The notes under the pieces were generated by a model. It was not told where the DNA came from. It ran no database searches and saw only the letters and a list, made by a program, of their open reading frames with translations. A DNA stretch of 64,000 nucleotides, taken from Phaeotremella fagi (lineage: Eukaryota > Basidiomycota > Tremellomycetes > Tremellales > Phaeotremellaceae). A program made the translations under genes and the position numbers. The DNA lies in contig BCHU01000002.1 in assembly GCA_001599715.1 (NCBI GenBank), forward strand, positions 372,001 through 436,000, given 5' to 3'. This document shows, in pieces, positions 35,932 through 46,550 of the stretch (within the stretch, counting starts at the first letter, position 1; every line of letters starts with the position of its first letter).

Positions 35932-35964
35932 GGGGGGAAGAGAGAGGGGGAGGGGGGGTAGGGG
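35932..35964 (+). other. G-run cluster, potential G-quadruplex
   Basis: Runs of 6, 5, 7 and 4 G separated by 8, 1 and 2 nt on the plus strand, about 130-165 bp before the B3 start. B1 and B2 have only a shorter GAGGGGG run at this place. Confidence 0.55.
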
Positions 35965-36710
35965 TTTTGTATCATGTGATGTTACGTGTTAAGAACAATT
36001 TGTTAAAGGGGATATCCAGTATTGAGACGCTGTTGCCATCGTCGCTACAGGCTGAACATTGAAAAGAGCTAATGTGTTACCTACAGGAGGCAAATTCAAA
36101 GGATCTATATCCTATGGGTTTTTGCAAATCCACTCTATCTTTTCATGTAGCCTCGCTCGTCCCTTGACACACAGTGCACGGTGAGGCTGCCGTCAATGGA
36201 CTAACAACGGATATCATAATCACGACACAAAATGGTATGTGAAACTTTGGCCACACAGAGTTTAGAGGAGGGGGAACAAGAGAGCTGGGACTCGGGGTGA
36301 GTGTGATGAATGGGTAAACGTCGTAGCTCATAGTGGCCGAAACGCAAAATGATTGCTGTACATACAAAACACAAGTTCAAAGACGGCCAAATTTTGAAGG
36401 GTATAGCATTTCCTTTCAAACAATGCCGTTCAAACCAAAATACTCCATGGTGCTCTTAGATTCCACCACATTGAATTGAAAGCGGTATTAATGCCACTTG
36501 GATGAAATCTTGGCAAAATGGACGCAGTAGCGGGATCAAAATTTCAGTTCAAGGTTGTTGTCATGACGACCAGGGCGTAGGCTAAAATATCTCAACTCAA
36601 CACAAATAAATTCAAAGAAACTCTTAATTCAATCTTCAGTTCTTACATCCATCTCTATCTGTCCCTACTCAAAGTTATTACAAACAGAAATCAAATCTCT
36701 CATCAGCAAA

Positions 36711-37505
36711 ATGTCAACGTGAGTAAACCTATTCCCGTTCTATCTACACCTACTCCTGTCTCTATATCTCGTCCACTTGTCCACCCTCCAAGAGATATAT
36801 CTCTCTTCCCGTCGCCGCTCAGATTATATCGAATCTTGAGAAACTAATCCAACATCTAGTGAACAAGTCACCGCCCCCTCTATCTCAGCTGGATGTTCAT
36901 GCAGCACCAAAAACGAAGCATCAGCTTGCTCGTAAGTCATCTCTCCGTCCCCTCCCCTCGATTCATAGCGTCAGCACTGACCCTCTTTTTTCGTTTCAGT
37001 TGTCAATCAACCAACACCTGTTCATGTAAAGCTGGTGAATGTACTTGTGAAAACTGTCCAGCACACAAGAAAGAATCATCAGGTGCTTGCACGTAAGTTA
37101 GCTCCCTTAATTTATCAGTTGTGGGATAGTGAAGCTGACAAAAATCATAGCTGCGAGGGTGGATGTAAATGTGAACCAGGAAACTGTCAATGTGATTCAT
37201 GTCCTAAATCAGAAAAGAAGAAGGAAGCATGCACGTGAGTCAGCTGTACCAATGTTTCCTTCGACGAGATAGCTGAGACAGCCAAACAGTTGTGAAGGTG
37301 GTTGTAAATGTGAACCGGGAAATTGCCAATGCGCTTCATGTCCTAAATCAGAGAAAAAGGAGGTTGGGAGTTGTTCGTAAGTTTTCTCTGTTTATGATGA
37401 CGAGATAGAGATTGATCTAGTGGTAGATGTGGTGACGGGACCGGTGCCGCCTGTACATGTAAACCAGGTGAATGCACCTGCGCCAACTGCACCTCAAAGG
37501 CTTAG
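36711..37505 (+). CDS. Cys-rich metallothionein built from repeated symmetric exons
   Basis: Six exons: 36711-36718, 36860-36931, 37000-37092, 37151-37234, 37290-37376, 37427-37505. They sum to 141 codons (140 residues) with 30 cysteines. Cys occur as CxC and CxxC clusters: CSCSTKN; CSCKAGECTCENC; CEGGCKCEPGNCQCDSC; CEGGCKCEPGNCQCASC; CTCKPGECTCANC. There are no aromatic residues. All five introns are in phase 2 and the inner exons are multiples of 3, so each Cys module is a cassette. Known: Cryptococcus copper metallothioneins CMT1/CMT2 are similarly long and Cys-repeated, bind Cu(I), are induced by copper and matter for virulence. Inferred: cytosolic Cu(I) buffering. Exons 4 and 5 are near copies. 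Confidence 0.92.
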
Positions 37506-38336
37506 GTAGGTGGGAAGGACCCGAATCTGTTTTATCCACTACCTAACAATATCACAGGAGAGGTGTATTCATTTCTGATTCTATTCGGAATGGGAAATAT
37601 AAACCTGAAAAAGAGTTTGGTGGTTCGTATTGGGATTGAGGGTTGAGGTTTGATAAGCTTGTTGGTTTTTGGGTTGAAGAGGGATGTGAAAGGGCACGAA
37701 ATGTATTATAGCCATTATGCAAGGAGGTTTGTTATATCTCGTAGAGCACCAAAACACGATTCAAATTATCCATAACGGTTGGCTTGAAGCTTATCATGAG
37801 AATAAAGAGAGAAAAACGATTGGAATGAAATCATAAAAATAATGAAATCTCGTCATCAATCAAGATTCATCTCAACCATGTATCCATCTCCAAACCGAAA
37901 TCAACTCAGTCGGGCCTCCGTATACCCCATCCGCACCCAAGATATAGGTGAGTAAACGGTTATCGAAAACTCCACTAAAAATGATTCAGTGGGGTTGACG
38001 ATAAAATTATCCTCGGATTTGTTTTCTTCATCGTTGATTTCAGATTTGGAGGGGGTCTTATCATGGGAAGGAGAGATAGAATAGGATGGTTTTGGTCAGT
38101 GGGTTTGAAATTGCTTAGCGAGAAGGTTATGAGGATGGGCGAGTATACGAGATAGTGTGATTGGAAGGAGGGGAATGGAATCATGAAATGCTGAAAAGTG
38201 AATAGATACATCATATCAAGGAAAGTTAAACCGACTAGAAAACAATTATCAGCTTTACTCAATCAAGTTCTGAGAAAGGGACTCGGAATCAGAGGACGTA
38301 CATTATATTACCTCGTTTCTCCATCTCAACTTCAAT
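37506..38336. other. Convergent intergenic, no supported gene
   Basis: An 831-bp gap between the metallothionein and TOM7 stops. A two-exon plus-strand frame (37878 to 38084) can be assembled but has no domain and weak support. I see no RNA gene. Confidence 0.45.
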
Positions 38337-38692
38337 CTATGCAAGAGGTGTGAAAAGTCTATCGTGGGATCAGTGCTAAAATCGATTGGATGGTTGAGTT
38401 GGCAACTCACTTGATAAGTGATGGTTGAGGTGATGAATTTCTGTATCCGACGTAAATGATGAAAGGGATCCAACCGACTGTGATAATGGTCTACGAGCGT
38501 ATCAGTATCATTATCTCTTATCCCAAGTAAATGGAAAAGTCGAATGTTGATGAGTGACAGTCTTCGAAAATTCTTTACATACCTTTCCGATACTACACTC
38601 AACGTCAGTTCTTCGTAACGTGAGCAAATGAAGAGGTTTACTTACCCGATAGCAGCGTTTACTCTATCTTTAGTTTCGTCTGAGAATGCCAT
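38337..38692 (-). CDS. TOM7: Mitochondrial outer-membrane translocase subunit Tom7
   Basis: Four exons on the minus strand (38646-38692, 38583-38592, 38411-38490, 38337-38358) total 159 nt, giving 52 residues: MAFSDETKDRV at the start, TIITVGWIPFIIYVGY as the membrane span, and PSLIKLFTPLA at the C-terminus. The FSDETK start, the GW-P-F-Y-G span and the PSLIKL-PLA ending are those of Tom7. Known: Tom7 is a small tail-anchored TOM complex subunit controlling complex assembly. It was invisible as a continuous reading frame because the coding sequence is cut into four pieces, one of them only 10 nt. Splice phases agree at every junction. Confidence 0.92.
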
Positions 38693-38864
38693 GATGGGAT
38701 GGTGTATATTACGATATGTTCAAGTATAAAATAAAATTCAATGAGGTAAGGTAAAACGTATCAAAAGACGAGCGGCGAATCTTAATTTTGACTGTGGCAC
38801 AATCAAATCATTCATGCAAAAGATATCAGAATAATAAGAACGAGAAACGAGAAACTACAACCCT

Positions 38865-41800
38865 CTAATTCCTTTCACCTAGAGATAAAATGAATCTCTC
38901 AGCAGCGACCTCTTCTTCTTTCCCTTTCGTCTCCTTCAAAATAACCTTGCTACCCTCGGGTGCCTGTGAAATCTCAACAGGTAACCCACCGATGGCTCTA
39001 ACCAAACCCTCCTCATTCCCTTCAATCGCGACTCTAACCAAATCTTCCTGATCAGTTGGATACTCGTAATAGATATTGACTTTATCGGTTGGTTTCAATC
39101 CAGCTTCTTTTCGTAATTTGTTGACTCGACTGGTTAGAGCTCTGACTAAAGCCATGGACTCAAGATCCTTATGTGCCCTGATATCGAGGAGAATGATTAC
39201 GTCGTTGTCAGTTGCTGATTCGTAGATATCACCGTTTTCTAATTCGACAAATCTCGTAACTACCAAATCACCTGAAACCAACTCAACACCGTTGATAGAG
39301 ATTTTACCATCTTGAACGAAAGATTTACATTCGTCTGTTGACATTTTAGGTAAAGCAGTCTTGACTTTACCAATGTCTTTACGAAGTTTTCGTCCTAATG
39401 TTGGCCAATCTGCACTGGCTTTGTATTTAACACCAACGGACGATTCGTCAGATGTGTAAACGATGTTGACAACGTTGAGCTCGGCTGTGATGTATGAATC
39501 AAGTGATTTGACGTCATCGAGATATTGTTGATCGTGGTGGAAGATGATTAATTCTTTTAGTGGGGTCTGTCCACAAAGTCAGCCTAACAACCTAAGTTTT
39601 TCAAAAGTACAAGACGTACCTTGATCTTCAATGTTTTTCTATCACGGATAACACGTCCCAACTCGATGACAGCCTTCAACCTTTGTACCTGTCTCTCGAT
39701 GATTGGATCAAAGTATTCTTCACGAACAGATGGGAAAGGCAAGAAATGGATCGAACGAACGTCCTGTCCATCCTTTGGAGCTGGTGAAGTGGCCAAAAGA
39801 CTTTGATAAACAATCTCGCAAGTGAAAGGTGTGAATGAAGACTGTAAAATGTCAGCAGGCAATCGTTTCATGAGTCGATCCAGTACCTACCATGGTCAAA
39901 CACAATGTGAGAAGAGTTTCGTATAGAGTGTTCAAAGCTGATCTGGTGTCTTCAACACCGAATTCACCCTTTAATCTACGTCTGTTGAATCGAATATACC
40001 AATTCGTAAGATCTGCAATGAGGTCCAATAATCTTGGGATAACGGTGTAAAGTCGGTAAGCTGTATTTCAATCAGTTAGTTGGTTTAATCCACCACATAT
40101 GGCCGAAGTTAACTAACCAGACATCTCTTGATCAACCTGTTGAATCAAACTTTGACAAGAAGCAAGGATCCATCGATCCATGACATTCTTAGATTTGACA
40201 GCGTCATGATCGTACTTGAAACTAGTTTTCGTCTCTTGATTGAAAAGCTCGACTTGAGCAGAGTAGAAATTGAGAGAATTGATCCATTTGAGAATAACGT
40301 TGTTCAAGACGTCTCTGACACCTTCCTCCTTGAATCGAAGATTATCACCTCTGACGATTGGTGAGTTGACGAGGAAAAGTCGAACACAGTCTGCACCGTA
40401 TTTACCAACGACGTCCATTGGATCGGGATAGTTTTTAAGTTTTTTAGACATTTTCTTTCCATCCCTGTACGGGCATTAGTTGAGTTTCAAACATAAGGAA
40501 TTCTACACTCACGCTGCAAGAACTAAACCAGTAACGATAAGATTCTTCCATGGAGCAGTATCGTATAAATGAGTAGCCAGAACGAGCAAAGTGTAGAACC
40601 ATCCTCTAGTTTGATCGATACCTTCAGAAACGAAGTCTGCTGGATAACCGTTTTCGAAACGACTCTTGTTCTCGAATGGATAATGGGATTGAGCGTATGG
40701 CATACTATGTTGAAGTCAGCTCACGAAGCTTTCCCCGGGGAAAGCAAGCTAATAGCTGACCCACCTTCCAGATTCAAACCAACAATCGAACACTTCCTCG
40801 ATTCTCCTCAACGTGCCCTTACCCTTCTGAGATGGGATGGTGATATCATCGATATTCTCACGATGAAGATCGGTGATTCCAGTCCTTCCAGAGAGTTTCT
40901 CAAGTTGTTCAATGGAGCTGATGCAGACAACCTAGAAGTCCTGTCAGCTCAGTCCTGATAGCAGCATAATTCCAACTGACCTCCTCCAAATCATCACTTG
41001 CCCAAAGAGGGATAGGTGTACCCCAATATCTATTTCTAGAGATGTTCCAATCTCTAGCGTTCTTCAACCAACCACCGAATCGACCTTCACCGACACTAGC
41101 AGGAACCCTGAACAACGTCTCAGCATCACCGTCCAGTATGCAATTGATTTACTCACCATCTGGTCTTCTCGTTGTTGGCAACAAGTTTATCAGAGATACT
41201 TGCGACTCGGACGAACCAAACGGGAACAGCTCGGTAGATAAGTGGAGTTCCGGATCTAAGGGTCAGCGCGGTTTTGTTACTAGACTAACCTCCAACAGAA
41301 TGGGTAACTATGCATCAAAGTGGATCTGGCGATAAGACGACCTTTCTTCTCCAAGTCTTTGATGATGGTAGAATCGGCTTCCTATATCAAAGTTAGCACA
41401 CTGGATCTGCATGAACCACAATAAACCTACCTTAACATATCGACCTTGATATTCTGGGACTTCAGCTGTGAAGAGACCAGATTCATCAATTGGACAAGGT
41501 GGGATTTCATCTTCTCGAACGACTTTGTGAGCGACGGCAATTCTGTGATCGTCTTCACCGAACGCTGGAGCTTGATGAACGATACCAGTACCAGAAGTAT
41601 CGGTAACGTAAGTATCTGAGAGAACTCTGAAAGCTCGATCCTCGTACTAAATCTTGTCAGCACTTGTAGAAAGCAGAAACAGATATCACTTACTTGCTCG
41701 GTGAAATGATCAAAGATTGGTGTATATCTCCATCCAACCATATCTTTACCGACGAAACTTCCAACCTTCTTGAATTTAGGTTCAGCTTTGGGGTCTGGTT

Positions 41801-42805
41801 TTTTGCCTCCAGCGTATTCTTTGTAGATTGTACCAAGAAGACTTTCTAAGAGAATGAAGTTGCATTTATGTTCGAAATCGTGGATTTTGATGTAGGTGAA
41901 ATCAGGATGGACACATAGACCTAAGTTCGATGGAAGGGTGTATGGGGTTGTTGTCCATGCGAGTAGAGAAGTTTCTGGGTCATCAACAAGGGGGAATGAA
42001 ACGGTTACTGTGGTTGATGTCGTTAGTTTTGTCTAAAATGTGCAAATATTGATTACTCACCACATGGATCTGAAACATTTCTATAATCCTCTCCTGCTTC
42101 GAAATTACTCAAAGGCGTAGTACATCCCGTAGAATAAGGCATGACTCTCAAACCTCTATACACCTGTTGTTTCTCCCAAAGTTGACCGAAAACCCACCAA
42201 ACACTCTCCATGAAACCAGTATCCAAAGTTTTATAACCAGTATCAAAATCGATCCATCTACCCATTCTCTCGACGGTATATTTCCATTCGTTTGAATATC
42301 TCATGACAATCTCACGACATGCCGCATTGTATTTTGCGATTCCCATAGCCATGACATCGGCTTTACCTTTGATGTTCAAGGTTTTATCAATTTCATGTTC
42401 GACTGGAAGACCGTGCGTATCCCATCCAAAACGACGTTCGACGTGATGTCCAGTAGAATGAGCATGTCTTGTAACGATATCCTAAGGAGATGATTAATGG
42501 GTGTTTATCCTAGTGCACACGATCAGTACGTACCTTGATGGTACCAGCTAACAAATGACCATAATGAGGCTTTCCGGTTGCGAAAGGTGGACCGTCAAAG
42601 AAAGTGTATTCTTTCTTACCCTCTGAAAGTTTTTGTGAAGTTTTGAAAGCATCAATCTCACGCCAGAACTCGAGGACGTTGAGCTCGGCGGTTGGGATAT
42701 GAAGAGATTTGGAAGCTGAGCGTTGTTGAAGATGAATCAGCAGCTGTCTCTAAGAGTAAACTCCAGCTTGAAATGCGACTCACGATCGTGTGGTGTGTAT
42801 GGCAT
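38865..42805 (-). CDS. ILS1: Cytosolic isoleucyl-tRNA synthetase
   Basis: A multi-exon class I synthetase, start MPYTPHD (42803-42805), stop 38865-38867. It shows [20 protein letters not shown] with the HIGH box as HYGH, then [14 protein letters not shown], the CP1 editing domain, [16 protein letters not shown], the DCWFESGSMPYAQ segment, and [12 protein letters not shown] as the KMSKS box. Then comes the anticodon-binding helical domain and a C-terminal region with [16 protein letters not shown] beta structure. The order and the ILS-type spacing GPPFATG ... [10 protein letters not shown] mark the eukaryotic cytosolic IleRS rather than Leu or Val. No mitochondrial presequence is seen. Introns are about 50-60 nt; one near 40704-40762 contains an 18-bp perfect palindrome. 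Confidence 0.95.
40728..40745. repeat. 18-bp perfect palindrome in an ILS1 intron
   Basis: GCTTTCCCCGGGGAAAGC is its own reverse complement. It lies inside the intron splitting the ESGS-MPYAQ coding segment of ILS1. As RNA it could form a 7-bp hairpin only with a tight loop. Confidence 0.8.
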
Positions 42806-43318
42806 CTTGTATAGATGTCTTTTTTTGAGAGTTAATGTAATTGATTAAGATAGATAGGTGGCAACTGAATCTTCAAGTAGAACAGCTGAGTAACTAGTTG
42901 AATTGACGATTTCGAGTCGAGTGAAAGGAGGTCGAACGAGTTGATATTCAACACTCAGACTGGTCAAAAGAAGGTTGGATATCGAGTCAATCCAGTGTCT
43001 AGATAGCTAGAATAGATATCTATCGACTGATTACTGTAGTAATGTAACTACTAATTAGAAGGTAAAAAAGGATGATAATCTCTGAATTATCTCAACCAGA
43101 GATTCAAGCATAAGCTAGACTTTTACTTTGATTGCCACGTGGCGTCACATTGATACCGGTGTTTCACGGTGATATAGAGATATACGAGTGTGGTTTCTTT
43201 GACTCGTTATTTACTCCCCCCAAATATATCGGTGGAGTTGCTTCGCTGATTTTCTGAAATTTCAATGACTGTTTTGACATTTTGACAAGGAATTCAAGGT
43301 ATTCTTGGTATAATCAAT
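42806..43318. promoter_or_regulatory. Divergent promoter ILS1 / AIR1-like
   Basis: A 513-bp gap between divergent starts with no coding evidence. Contains the promoters of both genes. The sequence is unremarkable AT-rich. Confidence 0.5.
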
Positions 43319-45875
43319 ATGCCAAAATCACCTAAATCAACTAAAACAAAACAGAAATCTAAATCACCAAAACAGAAGTCAAGTATAGTACCTAAAGCAG
43401 TATTGAAAATCAAAGGTATCGCCAAAAACAATTCGAAAACCCCACCGTCACCTTCACCTTCGACCACCGCTTCGACTCCTTCGTCTACGCCTAAAAGTAA
43501 AAGTGCAAAGAAAAGGCGGAAGAGGTTACAAGCTAAAAATAAGGAGAATAGGAATGGTGACGATGTTAGGGAGATAGTTGATTTAACATGGGATGATAGC
43601 GATGTTGATCCTAATTTAGAACCTGAAGCTCCATCGGTTGCTGGACCTAGTCGACTATCTACACCTGTCGTTCAACAACCTCAAAGAGCTAGCATATTCA
43701 CACCTCTAACAAGGTCTCTAATATCAAGCTTGAACATTCATTTATCTCCCTCGCCACCCAAACGATTATCACCATTACCGAAAAACACATCTCCCCGAAC
43801 AGGAACCATCGTCATTGAAGAAATTCCCGATGATCCTTCGTCCTCTACGAATCACTTTGATCCACCAGGATTATTCTCAACATCCTTAGTACCAGAGATT
43901 GTACCTTCAACATCCACTCCGAAAGTTGTATTGAAACGTGAACCTAAATCAGAGAACGGTCTCCTACTTCCTTCACATGTAATTGTTGATACGCCCACAC
44001 GAAATTCTGAAGGTGGAATTGAAGAATCATCGGAAGAAGAGGATATGGAGGGTGTTCATATTGTTGACGATGCTATGTCGAAGGTATGTCGATCTATTAA
44101 AAAAGAGTCAATCCATTGCTTATTGTTTACAGGGCGTACCGAGATATTTCATACCCACATCACCGGAGTTATCAGAAGAAGCTACATTTTTGGCTACAGC
44201 TGATCAAAGTCAGATGTGCAGGAATTGTAAAAGACCAGGTCATAAAGAAAGAGAATGTCCTCATATCATCGTGAGTCAGATCTGTCAAAGTCCATAAAGA
44301 CATAATCTAAATCTGAATAGTGTACAACATGTGGCGCCGAGGATGAACATGAAAGAAGGGATTGTCCGGTGTCATTAGTCTGTTTTGGATGTGGTCAACG
44401 AGGCCATCGTAAAGTCGTGAGTTGCTCCTAGCCTTGACACAGAAAGGAGGCCAATCTAAATACCTTATACGCAGGACTGCCCAGATCCAAATTTGCGTCA
44501 TTCAAGACGATCTGGTTGTGATAGATGTGGAAGCTGGGATCACATGGAGAATGTAAGTGGGATCAATGGAATTCAAGTCGTCTGACTCTTTCGATAGACT
44601 TGTCCGTCAATATGGCGAGTTTATTCTTACCGATCGACTAGCGACCGACGAAAGGTCCAGGACGATAAGGATAGGGCAAAAGGCTGGGCACAGGAAGCGA
44701 TTGGTGGTGAACCCAAGGAGCATTGGTGTTACAATTGTGCCAAGGTATGTTGATTTGCATTACTCTCATAAAACTATTGTACTGATGAAATCTATCATCA
44801 GGAGGGACACTTAGGTGATGTATGTATTCTTGATATCAGACCTTGACAATGCTGACCAACCTCGTAGGACTGTCGAGAACGACGAGGAAGTCTAGCAAGG
44901 GCTACCGCAGCATCGGCCTTCTCTCACACGAACGCAAGTAGAGGACCGTTCGCCTCTTCATCACGCCTCAACACCTCAAGTAAACATCGATCACATGATC
45001 TTCCCCGATCAACCCACATCAAATTCGACGAAGACGAACATCTACCCTATACGAATCCTGGATTCCAAGGGGGTTCAGTTGGGAAGAGGGGGAAAGAGAA
45101 GGAAAGAAGTCGAATGAGAGATCGAGATCGCGAAAGACGGAACGAGGACGACGACGATGATTGGTTTGGAAGACGGGCTGGTGGTAGTAATCATCGATCT
45201 ACACCCAGAGATTCAGATAGACATCGACAAGATAGATCATGGGATTCGGAAAGACGAAGTGAACGTGATCAAAGGGATCGATCAAGATCACCTAGAAGAT
45301 CTTCAAACAGTTCCTCAAACCTTCCATTCGGTCATCGACATCTCATACAGGATAACGGACCTTCCTCAGCCCCACCCAAGAGCATCGCATTTGGGAAATT
45401 ATCTTTACCCGGTAAAAAAGATGATAAATATCTAGAATCACCTTCAAACAATCGTGGACAAAACCATGGTGTCAGTAACAACAACAACAAGAAGAAAATT
45501 GGTGATCCGGCTTTAGCAGTAGTTCAACGTGCATTAGGGAATCACTTCATCTCAACCAACTCCAACTCCGACAGAGGGAAAAGTCCACTAAGTAAAGAAA
45601 TCATCGAGACACCAACCAAAAAACCCGATAACGAGAATAAGAACAACACGGGATCCAGTCGACGAAATAGGAAGAAGAATCGTCATGCACAAGACGGTTT
45701 TGGTGGTGATAAGAAGGATGAGGATAAGGATTGGGAAACTGAATGGAGAAGATCTGGGCTTGGTGGTGGGAACGTTAAAGATTGGGGGAAGGGGTTGGTG
45801 GATAATGAGAAGAGTGAGAGGAGGGGGAATGAGAAGGGGAGAGTTAGTGGACAGAGGTATCATGGTGGATACTAA
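43319..45875 (+). CDS. AIR1: Zinc-knuckle RNA-binding protein of the TRAMP complex (Air1/Air2 type)
   Basis: A multi-exon gene; exon 1 (43319 to about 44083) encodes a Lys/Ser/Pro-rich N-terminus (MPKSPKSTKTKQKSK) with acidic EESSEEEDMEG. Across the following short exons five CCHC knuckles appear: CRNCKRPGHKERECP, CTTCGAEDEHERRDCP, CFGCGQRGHRKVDCP, CDRCGSWDHMENTCP and CYNCAKEGHLGDDCR, in an order and number matching Air1/Air2. A segment between knuckles 4 and 5 (TCPSIWRVYSYR) matches the Air Trf4-binding loop. The long C-terminus is Arg/Ser/Asp-rich, disordered and much longer than in yeast. Known: Air proteins recruit RNA to Trf4/Mtr4 for nuclear exosome decay. The RS-like tail might link it to splicing factors (inference). 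Confidence 0.88.
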
Positions 45876-46550
45876 GTCGACTTTTATGTTAAACCTGCAT
45901 GATTACTGTATGGCTTGCATTTGAGTGCAAATCTCCAACTTAATCGAATCTGCCAATTTGAGACACTACGTAAAGAGGGGTACCAAATAACTTCTTCCCA
46001 CCCACCATTAAAAAATTCGAAACTCAATCCTAACATTTTCTTCATTCGTAAAGCATCTCCCAGAAGATATTCATATCTTCATCAACCATCACACCTCCTC
46101 CAAACTTCAATAGGAACCAAGAGATTGGGTCTTGCAAGATAGAAATCACAAAGTCCTCGTTTGAGGGTCATCGATGTGTATCACCGTCGGTCTCCCATAG
46201 TTTGTGACTTACATTATTTGTTGTTTATGTATTATCACTTGTTTCACGCGTTTAAACTCATGGGATAATCTGTTAGGGTTGTTTGGTTGATGGTTTACAC
46301 TCAAATGACTCATCATTTTCTTCAGATGGGATATGGGAGATGGACTTTGTTTATTCTATCATTGCACCGTGTGAGCACTGAGTGTTGTAATTCAGCTCAA
46401 CACTCGTCGAGTGAGTGATTGGGACAGTGATGCAGCTCAGACCACGTACCTGTGCACATCTAAATTGGACATGAAGACAAAGGGTACTAACGCCCTCTTC
46501 ATCTGAATTACAACAAGACCCATAACATGTTATCTACTATACAAAGATTC
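45876..46550. other. Convergent 3' flanks
   Basis: A 675-bp gap between converging genes. No gene, RNA or repeat was recognised. Confidence 0.5.

Larger units (their letters stand above)
35802..36710. promoter_or_regulatory. Divergent region B3 / metallothionein
   Basis: Contains the B3 promoter, the G-run cluster, a sixth distal-repeat copy at 36053-36070 (TGAACATTGAAAAGAGCT) and the metallothionein promoter. I looked for a copper-responsive element before the metallothionein and did not find one I would defend. Confidence 0.5.

Noticed and set aside
37878..38084. Possible two-exon small gene on plus strand (start MYPSPNRNQLSR)
   Set aside because: It can be spliced in frame to 54 codons, but there is no homology or second line of support.
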